A stretch of 64,000 nt of DNA, from assembly GCF_036417845.1 (NCBI RefSeq), contig NC_089978.1, positions 121,488,183 through 121,552,182 of the forward strand, written 5' to 3'. The position numbers and the translations under genes were made by a program. Position 1 is the first letter of the stretch. Every line of letters begins with the position of its first letter. The notes beneath the pieces are model-generated. The model worked only from the letters and a program-made list of their open reading frames with translations. It was not told where the DNA came from and searched no databases. Origin of the DNA: Apteryx mantelli (Eukaryota; Chordata; Aves; Apterygiformes; Apterygidae). Below, piece after piece: positions 51,195-61,500 of the stretch.

Positions 51195-52308
51195 TCATAA
51201 TCTTTTTGCTGATGAAGGGTCTTGCCTCGATGCTGATGGCTGCTGACTGATCAGGGTGCTGGTTGCTGAAGGTTGGGGTGGCTGAGGCAATTTCTTAAAA
51301 TAAGACAACAGTGAAGTTTGCTGCATCAATTGACTCTTCCTTTCACGAAGGAGTTCTCTGTAGCATGTGATGCTGTTTGATAGCATTTTACCCACAAGAG
51401 AGCTTCTTTTGAAATTGGAGTCAGTCCTCTCAAACCCTGCTGCTGCTTTATCAACTAAGTTTATGTACTATTCTAAATCCTTTGTTGTCATTTCAACAAT
51501 GTTCACAGCATCTTCACCAGGAGTAGATCCCATCTCAAGAAACCACTTTCTTTGTTCATCCATAAGAAGCAACTCCTCATGCGTTACAGTTTTATCATGA
51601 GATTGCAGCAATTCAGTCACATCTTCAGGCTCCGCTTCTAATTCTAGTTCTCTTGCTGTCAGCCTGTCCTTTGAAGCCAGGCATTGACTTCTCCTCTCTA
51701 GCTATGAAAATCCTAGATGGCATCTGCTTCCAATAGAAGGCTGTTTCATCTGCATTGAAAATCTGTTGTTTAGTGTAGCCACCTTCATCAATTCTCTTAG
51801 CTAGATCTCCTGGATAACTTGCTGCAGCTTCTACATCAGCACTTGCTGCCTCACCTTGCACTTTGATGGTATGGAGACAGCTTCTTTTCTTAAACCTCAC
51901 AAACCAACCTCCGCTAGCTTCAAAATTTTCTTCTGCAGCTTCCTCACCTCTCCCAGCCTTCAAAGAATTGAAGAGAGTCAGGGCCTTGCTCTGGATGAGG
52001 CTTTGGCTTAAGGGAATGTAGTGGTCCGGATAGAAGATCAAAGCAGCCACAAAAATTTTCTCCCTATCAGCAATAAGGCTGTTTCGCTTTCTTATCATTT
52101 GCATGTTCACTGGAGTAGCACTTTGAATTTCCTTCAAGGACTTTTCCTTTGCATTCACAACTTGGCTAACGGTTTGGCGCAAGAGGCCGAGCTTTCGGCC
52201 TGTCTCAGCTTTCGACATGCCTTCCTCGCTAAGCTTCATCATGTTTAGCTTTTGATTTAAAGTGAGAGATGTGCGACTCTTCCTTTCACTTGAACACTTA
52301 GAGGCCAT
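51195..52308 (-). pseudogene. Tigger1/TIGD1-like transposase pseudogene
   Basis: The start chosen is the ATG at 52308 ([10 protein letters not shown]), the conventional Tigger1 start, not the upstream in-frame ATG at 52425. The first 216 residues follow the family: an N-terminal psq-type helix-turn-helix (about 12-55, [16 protein letters not shown]), a CENP-B-type DNA-binding segment (about 75-150, with [11 protein letters not shown]) and the start of the DDE domain, [10 protein letters not shown], giving the first catalytic Asp at 187. Residues 86-97 are foreign because of a 32-bp inversion. After about residue 217 a deletion shifts the frame and translation stops at 51625. The true C-terminal frame resumes ([19 protein letters not shown]), has a stop at 51468-51470 and ends with [13 protein letters not shown]...AKRL at 51195. 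The second and third catalytic acidic residues are deleted. It cannot encode active transposase. Confidence 0.92.
52020..52051 (+). other. 32-bp micro-inversion inside the transposase gene
   Basis: The element runs on the minus strand, but this segment reads in sense on the plus strand. AGTGGTCCGGATAGAAGATC on the plus strand corresponds to the sense-strand codons for the family's VVWIEDQ block, and the plus-strand translation gives [10 protein letters not shown]. Family sequence resumes immediately on both sides in the normal orientation. The segment is bounded by GTGG and CCAC, a short inverted repeat. Confidence 0.82.
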
Positions 52309-52708
52309 TGCAGGGTTATTAATTGCCCTAATTTCAATATTGTTGTGTCTCAGGGAACAGGGAGGCCTGAGGAGAGGGAGAGAGATGAGGAAATGGCCGG
52401 TCGGTGGAGCAGTCAGAACACACACAACATTGATCGATTAAGATCACTGTCTTACATGGGGGTGGTTCGTGGCGCCCCAAAACAATTCCAAGAGTAACAT
52501 CAAAGGTCACTGATCACAGATCACCGTAACAGAGATAATAATAATGAAAAAGTTTGAAATATTGCGAGAATTACCAAAACGTGACACAGAGACATGAAGT
52601 GAGCACATGCTGTTGGAAAAATGGCACCAATAGACTTGCTCGATACAGGGTTGCCACAAACCTTCAATTTGTAAAAAAACACAGTATCTGCAAAGTGCAA
52701 TAAAGCGC

Positions 52709-52733
52709 AGCACAATAAAATGAGGTACGCCTG
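52709..52733 (-). repeat. 5' terminal inverted repeat of the Tigger-like element
   Basis: Read on the minus strand it starts CAGGCGTACCTCATTTTATT and adjoins TA. Differences from the Tigger1 end I remember (GCATAC to GCGTAC, CTCG to CTCA, GCGC to GTGC) are transitions, mostly at CpG-type positions, consistent with decay after insertion. Confidence 0.85.
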
Positions 52734-52735
52734 TA

Positions 52736-55700
52736 AATAATTCCCTAGCAACACATACTAAATAATGCTTACCAATTACCAGTGAAACATACAGTACATT
52801 CAATTGCATCCTGTGGTACTGAAACTAATACCTATGCAATTCCCATGTTAAAGCTGACTGCAAAATAAATTCAAATACATGGAGGCAGTAGCATTTAAAG
52901 TAAATTAAAATACTTAGCAGTTTTATTTGTCACTGAAAACACTCTAATGCACACTGGCTACCTCTATTTACTACTTTAAAGGCTTTTTTTCTATTAAGGT
53001 TTCACTACTTAAAATTCTGCTTTGACCACAATCTGTCAGGTGTCTCCTATCACCTTCACAGTATATTTCAATAGTAGTAAGCTAGGGCTTTTATAGATTA
53101 TGAGACCAGAAGAGTTCTTTACAATCTTTAGTCTTATTTTCAGCATGAGATGGTTGAATTTAAGACAACAAATGATGACAGCTCTTCCACATCCTTAGCT
53201 GGGTAGTTTCATTAGTTATTTACATTTACAATTAAAAGCTTGCTCTTTATTTTTATTTTCTTAACTGTTCTAATTGCACTCCTGGAATCCTATAACACCT
53301 TGTTTTCCAAGGGACTCCCAGAGGTAGGAAGTTTCTTTTCGTAGCCTCACCATCTTTCATCCTTCTCCCAAAACAGCTTTTTGAAAAATGTTTGCAATGG
53401 GAAACAGAGCCCTCTGACCCCCTCACATTTGGAGTTATAGTAGCTCAAGCTTTATTTCCCTTTTCACTGTTTACATGTTCATTTTATTCTCTGTATAGTG
53501 AATAACAATTATTCAATTAATACTTCATCAAATACATTCACATTTACACAAAAAGTTTTGCCATCATACTTTAGAAATACAAGAACATTAGGGGGAAAAA
53601 AAAAAAAACAACAACCCACAATTCCCTAATCCTAACTGCCTTCTATCTGTATTAAAAACCTGCTTGGACAAATAACTTGCAATTCTTGTTGCAAGCCGGA
53701 AGGGAATGAGGAATAGCAAGTGAAAATGTGCCCATTTTTCCTGCTTTGGGAATGCTATTCCACACACAGCGTCAGATGTGCTAGAAAATAACTTTACAGT
53801 ATTTATTTAAGATTTCCCAGAGTATGTGGCATTAACTGAAAAACAAAGGAGTTCTTGATGTTATTAGATGACAGAACAATCAGGGTCACTTTACCTAATC
53901 AATGAAAAAATATGAATATTCAAAAATATCCACACAGATATGGATATTCCATAGACATTATTCATATTCTATATCCACTCCTCAGTATTTTTCTTGGGAT
54001 GCTGCTTAAAGCCTACTAAGACAGAATAGTTTTGTGATTCAGAGCATTTTACTGTTAGGAAAAAGATCCAAAAATGTGAACAAATAACACTATCCAGTAA
54101 GTAAAAACTTTTCTTACAGTTTTTTGAAATAAAATCAGCTCAGGAATAAAGCAAAAGATAGAAAGTTTCAACTATAAAGGAGATGGGCTTTTCACAGCTT
54201 TTAAAAACTTCTGAAGACAAAGTAAAAAGATAAAGTAAAAGTTTCCACAAAGTGCAAGAAACTCCCGCTGAGTACATTGAAAAGCTTTGTTTTTCCACAA
54301 ACAGTGCCATTGAAATAAGCAGATCCATCCATGAGTAAGGTGCACATCCAAGATTAAGCCACACTGGGATGGACTGCAAGTCAGGTCAGCATTTTCTGAA
54401 TATATATATACCCATATACATACAAACACATATATGTGTGTGTATATATATGTATGTTTTTGCTAACACAAGAAATAAAAAATGGCTGTGCTAGCACTAC
54501 TTATTATTAAACTAACCTGGCATTTCTCATAATAGGACTCTTGTTCTTCAGGTATCTATCAGTCTTCAACCACACAGGCTAAAACACTTTGAAAGGTTCA
54601 AATACTCATTGCAATGGAAGAGAGTCTTGACATTTAGTAGGGAGCATCTCATCTAAACGAGTACAGATTTGGCCAAATCATAAGACTTTGGAGAATAATA
54701 TCTCATTCATCCCCAGTAAGGACACATTAGAATTTAACAGCTAAAATGTTTAGAGAATCTCACTTCATGCTTGAAACCTGCACAGCCTTAATACAAGTGG
54801 AACATAAATGCCTCATCACAGCAGGGAAACCAATTCTATCCTTTCCAGCTCTATTAATGTTTGCACAGGCACCTGACTTACTTCACCACTATTAAAACTG
54901 TGAGGTCTAGTAAATGGACCACTCCAAATCTACCTGTAAGAACTGTGCATCACATTAGGAAGTTGGAATTACCCACAAGAATACTATCCATGTGCTATTT
55001 CAGCTCTTGAAGGAAAAGGGATATTGAACCTTTACATTTATCACTCATCCATTACTTGTTCTTCCTTATGAATTCCCTCTTAGAGCCTATGAATATTTCT
55101 AATATTTAATGGAAACCCCAGTAAGAAACATGTTTTTCATATTTTTAAAAATTACTGTATAGACAACTTTAAAATATGTTCACATGTTCTGCTCTCTCTC
55201 CACACATCTGCAAATCCAACATTTTATATGACCCTGCCTGGGTTTCTACAGAATACATATGCATGGAGTCCCCTCCACACTGTGTTTCTTTGCAGAGCCT
55301 CTTCCTGTAGGTATTGATATCAAGTAGCAACTTCCTGAACTGCAAAATACTTAAATTACTTTCTTCATTGGTCTGAAAAACTCCAAAGGATGGGGGCAGT
55401 GGGGGAAACCAACATGAAACTCCACCTTTCTATACCTCTGTATTAACTGCTCATAGAGGCTGTTGCTGCATTGAGGCTGAACTTTGCAGTGAAACTTCTC
55501 TTAAGGAATTTTCTTCTGTGATTACATCCCCTGGAGCATAAATTACAGAATAAATACAGGGTAGCTGCTGGGATTTAGCATCATTTATCGTGATGACTAG
55601 GTGGCTCAGTCCATTGGAAAACTACAGAAACATGTTGCCCTGTATACTGCCCTTCAGGAATTGCAATTTCACAGTTTGATTCCCAGCACTGCCTTGCAGG

Positions 55701-57261
55701 GCTGCTACTGTAATGAATTTCTGGATCTTCGCACACCATGTGAAAGATTCTCTTTCCAGTAGTTTCCCAACAGGGAATGCAGAAAACACCAGAGGAAAAG
55801 GTAGTTAAGGCAAAGCATAACAACACTGAGAGGACAGTATGAAGTGTTCTGAACACTTCACCAGAGGCAAGCGTGGACTACTGTCATCGTCTTTTTCTGC
55901 ACTGCAAAGATTATTATTTTAGAGCATCAACACAGTCAGTCTTACACAAGCTAAAGTGCCGGGAACACATACAGAAACGAGGAATGCTGTTTTTCTGCAT
56001 GGGTCATGGGTACTAATTGCAAACTATGCCTTTATGCACTGGGTAGAGCAACTAAATTGAAAGAGCCAGGAATAAGTGAACCAGGAAACTTCTGATGAGG
56101 GGACAAAAATGATTTCATGCACACAAGCTTTACAACAACTTTGTTATAAAGCCTTTCACATTTCTTTTCAGAGTACTCCAAACATTATTGCTACAAGTTT
56201 CTTTTGGTCAGAGAAAGAAACTTCATATTTGGAGCAGTGTCTTTCATTAACAACTGTTTGCTGCATTTTACATAACTGAGTTTTTAGAGAGTAGAACAAC
56301 ACCTTTGCAAAAGCATAGTTGTAAACTTCAATCATCTTTCCTAACAGCTAGTAAAACCTCAGTTTCAAGAGCATTTGCCCAAGACAATTACCTTTTTATG
56401 TAGCCAGCTGTTAGAATATAGCTATACGCTTGGTTTCAAAATTTTTGACTTCTAGGAGAGAAACAAAACAAAACAAAACCCAAACTATGAATGAACATAA
56501 GGAAGATGGTGGCTGGCCATTTCATCCTTATGCTTCCAGAGTTCTTCATAAATATCTGTAAGCTTTTTCAAAAGCACCTTCATTATTTTGAAACATAAAT
56601 TCCATTTTAGGGCTTGTCACAGTTGAAGGGCATGAGCAATCCAGTATAGTTAAAATACAAAGGTGGATCCACAAAAAGATTGGTACAGTTAAACCACACA
56701 AAACTGTTTGTGAAAGATTCCTCACAAACAGGAAAGACAGAACAGTAAAGGACATATTATAATCAAATTTCCAGTAGGGATCATTATGAACTGTTCAACT
56801 GTTTTGATAAATAGTGAACGGGGAGGAGAGAACAGAAAATGGGATCACACTCCTCACAAGAATAACTATATCAGTAGAAAACTTGTACATCCAGATCCAG
56901 ATTAAGGCCCCAAACCAAAATATTCATCCCAGAGAATCCTTTTGGAAATGGGACTGAAAGAAAAAAAATCTTTTAAAATGACAGGATTCAGAAAGTGCCC
57001 TGCACAATAACTGCAGGATTGTAGGTAGTAAAGTGATATAAAGTAAATCCATACATTTAAGGGAAAACAAAAAGAGGTCTCTAAGTCAGCCTTAATAATG
57101 GGAAAATTATGAATGTATAGATAAATCAGTGTATGTAGCACATCCAAAAGTATCCAAATAAAGACAGATGCATTTCTAACTCAGTTTGCTGGCCTGCAAC
57201 AAGCAGAAGAAACAAAAGCAACAGAAGGAGAAAGATAGGGAATAAGCATATAACTGCTACA
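52736..57261. other. Unique AT-rich noncoding DNA
   Basis: No gene is supported. A TA/TG microsatellite lies at 54400-54458. The 91-codon minus-strand frame at 55581-55856 begins with a signal-peptide-like segment (see findings) but has no recognised homology. Confidence 0.55.
54400..54458. repeat. (TA)n/(TG)n compound microsatellite
   Basis: TATATATATA, then CATACA/CACATA units and TGTGTGTGTATATATATGTATG. Alternating purine-pyrimidine sequence, partly self-complementary. Confidence 0.85.
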
Positions 57262-58549
57262 GCCAGGCTTTTTCCTCATGTCTAACTGAAATTTCCCAAT
57301 GTTACGACTTGTGCTGTTGTCTCTCTCCCTGTCACTGGGCACCTCTGGGAAGGGTCTGGCTCTGTCTGCTCTGCATCCCCAGCAGGCAGCTGCGGGCAGC
57401 ACTAGGGGCTCCCCCAGTCTCCCTCCTCCTGGCTGAAGAGGCCCAGTTCTCACAGCCTCTCTTCCCACACCCTGGACTCCAGCCCCCACCAGCTCAGGGG
57501 CCTGCCCCTGGGCTTGCTCCAGCAGGTCGGCGCCTCCCTTGCACGGGGGAGCCCCAAACTGGGCACGGTGCTCCAGGGGTGGTCTCACCTGCACTAGATA
57601 GAGGGGGAAGGAGCACTTCCCTTGACCGGCTGGCTGCACCTGTGCTAACGCAGCCCAGGATGCAGTCAACCTTTGCAGAAAGGTGCATTTCCACTTTTTG
57701 AGTTCCAGGAAGTTTCTGCTAGCCCATTTCTCAGCTTGTTTGGGTCCTTCTGAAAGGCAGCCCTGCCCTCTAGCATATCAAACACTCCCCCCAACTTAGT
57801 ATCCTACACAGACTTGCTGTCAGAGCACTCTGAACCCATCACCAGGTTGTTAACAGAGAATCGTTGTTAAACAGTATGGGTGCCAATATTGAGCCTTCAG
57901 AGAGGCTGCTGGTACCCGGCCAACATTTCAACTTTGTGCTGCTAATCACCCCCCTTTGAGCCTGATGATACAGTCAGTTTCCACCCACCTTATCATCCAC
58001 TTATCCAGTCCATATCTCACCGATTCAGCTACAAGGGCATTATAGGAGACTATGCCAAAGGCCTTGCTAACATCAAGGTAAACAACATCCACTGCCTGCC
58101 CCTTGTCCACACAACCACTCATCTCGCTGTAGGAAGCGATCAGGTCAGGCATGATTTGCCCTTGCTAAATCTCTGCTGGCTGTTTCCAATCACCTTGTTC
58201 TTCATGTGCCTGGAAATGGCTTCCAGGAGGATTTGCTCCATAATCTTCCCATGATTCAAAGTGAGGCTGCCTGGCCTGTAGCTCCCCAGATCCTCCTTCT
58301 TGTCCTTCCAGACTACAAGCATGAAGCCAACTCTCTTCCAGTCAACAGGAACCTCCCTCGATCACCATGAATTTTCAAAGATGACAGATGGTGGCCTTGC
58401 AATGACATTAGCCTCAGCAACCCCAGATGCATCCCCTTTGGGCCCAGGGACTTGTATATGTCCAATTTTCTTTCTACATGCATGTTAGAACTGAGCAGAC
58501 AACACATGCAGGGAAAAGGGGATCTGCGGTATGGGATAATCAGTTGCAC
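57181..58549 (-). pseudogene. CR1 reverse transcriptase pseudogene
   Basis: Remnant of CR1 ORF2 covering reverse-transcriptase fingers and palm (57946-58549, split over three reading frames) and the post-palm region (57262-57669). The last open frame runs on past the LINE end into host DNA to a stop at 57181. The catalytic FADD motif is destroyed by a nonsense change, and frameshifts separate the RPVSLT, YLDFSKAF and VRPHLEYC blocks. The endonuclease domain is missing because of 5' truncation near 58549. Confidence 0.88.
57262..58549 (-). mobile_element. Degraded CR1 LINE, reverse transcriptase region
   Basis: About 1.3 kb of antisense CR1 coding sequence with several frame breaks. In sense order: 'YKSLGPKGMHLGLLR' (canonical 'HKSMGPDGMHPRVLR'), 'LGSYRPGSLTLNHGKIMEQI' ('NYRPVSLTSVPGKIMEQI'), 'GNSQQRFSKGKSCLT', 'VVYLDVSKAFGIVSYNAL' ('YLDFSKAFDTV', motif A Asp kept), the FADD-box position where the frame now reads V-stop-DTKLGG (stop at 57804-57806), and 'LYLVQVRPPLEHRAQFGAPPCK' ('[21 protein letters not shown]'). 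Sense sequence stops after 'ATGAGGAAAA', so the 3' UTR and octamer tail are missing. It is clearly older than the 42 kb copy. Confidence 0.93.
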
Positions 58550-61500
58550 TAGCCACTCTGAAAAACAACTGAGCTGTCCTGGAAGTAAGGGAATGTTTCT
58601 TTAACCTGCTCTTCAATTTGTTCAGATTGACAGATCAGGGCAGGTAAATGGAGACAATGCCCAATGGATTAAATTCTTCACTTTCTCCTTAGCTAGAAGA
58701 GGAATCATATTTATTTCTCTCTGAATCAGTCATTCAGAAGATCCAGAGGACCTGAAGCTAACACTGCTGCTTTAGAAAAACTGATGTGCCAAAATAAAGG
58801 GATGAAGCACTCCCTAGAGAATAAATTAGGGTCTTGCTCAAAACCTGGATCTCCAGCTCTCTGTTTCTTCAAAGAATCATCTCCTTCTCACCCCAGCTTC
58901 CAACAAGAGCCACACCTGGGACTGAAAATAGCAGGAATAGTACTGGTTGGGGGGAAGCAGGAGGCGAAAAAGAGAGTTGTCCTCCCGCTATATACAAGGA
59001 ACATTCTGCCAGCTTCACTAATTATATCATCATATAAATGGTATTCTAAATTAACTTAAGACATTTTTAATTTCTGATTTCAAATTAAACCTCCCCTAAG
59101 GGCCCACCCTCTTTAAGAAAGACAATTTAGTTCATTCCCTGAAGTTATATTTGAAGAGGCTTGACAATCATCCCCGTTAGGATAGGAAATAAATGTGACG
59201 TCCAAAAGAAGAGACATGAGGAAATCAAACGCTAGGGATTTATGGCTACTTTGTGTCACGTGAGGTGCACAAAGCAGCCAGTGTGTAACACAGAATCTGG
59301 CCCCTAAGCTTTAATGGCTGTTAAGGGATTGCCATGTTTCTGTTTTCTTTTAATATCACTTCCAAATGTCTCGGTATCTCTGAAATTCATAATCCTGATC
59401 ACAGGAACACTGCTCTACCACTTTTGCCAACTTTACTGGCAAGATTCTCGATTTTCTTTAGTCCAAAAAAAGGGAACTGCATGGAAGTTTTGGTAAGGAT
59501 GTTATTACAGGAGGCCAGATGAGAAAAGCACATCCCTTGCATTGGAGGAACGTCATTTGCCAAATCAGTTTGGACATCAATCTTGAGAGTAAGAAACATT
59601 ACCTGCCTAACTTTGGGCATTACGTAGCTCCCACTCTGCAGTTCACTATTTTTCACATTTAATCTGGATTTTGCTGCTCCAGAATCATTAAAGCATCTTA
59701 TTAAATATTCAGGGAATCACTAAGCCATCAGTCTACTGTAGGAGCCAAAACTGCTTTTACTTTCTTTTCTTTAATCTCCTGGACCTTAATTGCCATATTG
59801 ACAGAAAAGAAACAGTTGTTTACCTTCCAAAGTCTCAGGAGTGCCTGCCAAATTAATCCTTTTAAGCAGTGTTTCTTCAGTTCCAGAAACAACTAAGTAG
59901 CATGCAAAGCAGCGAGATACTCCCTTAAGAGGCAGTAAACATTCACACTGCTTAGAAATTAACCTTGACTATTTTAACTTGTCAAAAAATTTTCTTTTTC
60001 ATTTCTTATAGTCCAGAGGTTCCAAAAGGTAAATGTTTTCTTAAAACACAATCAGGAAATTTTGAAACTCTTATTCAAAAAAGTTTTGTTACCTAGATAG
60101 GTGCAGTGGCCAAAACACATACAGAGATTGGGGGGGTTTCCAAACTTTTTTACACTAAAGGGTGAGCCTGCAGAAACTTGAAGTACCAAAGAGACCAAAA
60201 TTAACTGGAATCTGGAAAATATGAAAACTACCCATACATCGCAAAGACAAGTAATAGCTCTAAAGGCTATGAAAATAATGCATACTACTAATAAAATCCT
60301 GTGTCAGCGTGTCCTACAATCAGTGCTCTAAATTTTGGGGCATAATTATTTTTCCTCCCCAATACTGACTTGTTACTCATTCTCTTGGCAAATAAAGGCT
60401 TGGAACTGTGTATATTAACTGACTCTTCTCTTATAACTGAAACATAAAGAAAAGAAATTTTTTCCTCTTAGGTGATGTTTACACTTCAGTTGCAAAGGAA
60501 ATAAATTCTACTGCAAAAAACAGGACAAGTGATTCCTGTTTCAGGACCAAACCAGGAGCATGTTCATAGGTTTCAGTTAAAAATCAGCAACACAACTTAA
60601 GTACCCCGAATGATTTGCAACGAGCCTCCTCACACTGTCCTTTACTTGCTCTGAGGCAAACGGGTTCCCTTGAGACAGAATCTTTCCCATTGTTTCTGTA
60701 GAAGGAAACATACCCCAAAAAGTTCTGTAAAAACTGCAGCGGCTGGTTAATGAAAGGAAGTTCAAATCAAGAGGCAGCTGCATGCTTAGATGCACTTCAG
60801 CATACAGGATGCAATACAGCTACTTTCTTTGTATCTCATGGCCTCACCTTTTTTATGGATTTCAACAGAGCCTGTATCTGCCATCTCTAAATTTCAGTGA
60901 CTCTTAGTTGTTCTCCCCAGCATTATTTCAGTCCGGGAAGTTTAAGAGCTTGTTTATAATAATGAGGCTGTAGCTAAGGCTGTAATACAGTTGCAAGAGA
61001 AAGCAAATATGAGAGAAAATAAATGAGGAAGGGGGCTCTTGGTGTTAGCTAGGTTCTGAGCAAGATCAGTGAGGAGGATTAAAAGGAGCCAAACTGACAT
61101 CTTATCCCAAGTGCCAAAAGGTCTTACATGATTGCAGCCAGCGCAACAGAAATTCCACTCAGAGTGATACTGCTGCACTGTTACCAGTAGTATTCTTTTT
61201 ATACTCACAGCATTGCTTTCGGCCTAGCAGGAACACTTGTGGCAGAAGTGAAACGAGCAATGTAAAAGGACACCTTTTTAAATTATTTTGTTTAGACACA
61301 TGTATGCAGGCATGAAATACACTGCCAAACAGCTGGAAGGCAATCTTCCCATACCTTCTTAACCCAGTATTTGAAAGCTTCTAAAAACATACAATAAGAT
61401 GCAACACTGAAATTAGAGATGGAGTCTCTCATATTTGTCTCATAATGAAAATGTAAGCAATATTTTTACTTATATACATCTTCAGACAAGTTATAGTACA

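Larger units (their letters stand above)
50956..52733 (-). mobile_element. Tigger1-like DNA transposon (pogo/Tc1-mariner), internally deleted
   Basis: A 1,778-base element with both ends present. The plus-strand left end reads CAGGCATACCTCGGAAATAT and the right end, reversed, reads CAGGCGTACCTCATTTTATT, so terminal inverted repeats agree over about the first 12 bases with one difference. TA flanks both sides (50954-50955, 52734-52735), the target duplication of the pogo/mariner superfamily. On the minus strand the order is 5' TIR, a leader with 'GGGGCGCCACGAACC' and 'CCACCGACCGGCC', a CENP-B/TIGD1-type transposase, then a 3' UTR containing 'GGTTTCCCAGTACATATAA'. From memory this matches mammalian Tigger1 throughout, with scattered differences, several at CpG sites. 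The intact family member is about 2.4 kb, so a central segment is missing. Its presence among CR1-bearing, bird-like DNA is unexpected. Confidence 0.93.

Noticed and set aside
52021..52248. 75-codon plus-strand frame starting MVRIEDQ
   Set aside because: Not a gene. Its first residues make sense only because of the micro-inversion, and the rest is antisense to the transposase.
57309..57701. 130-codon plus-strand Pro/Leu-rich frame
   Set aside because: Antisense shadow of the degraded CR1 at 57.3-58.5 kb, open because of local GC richness.
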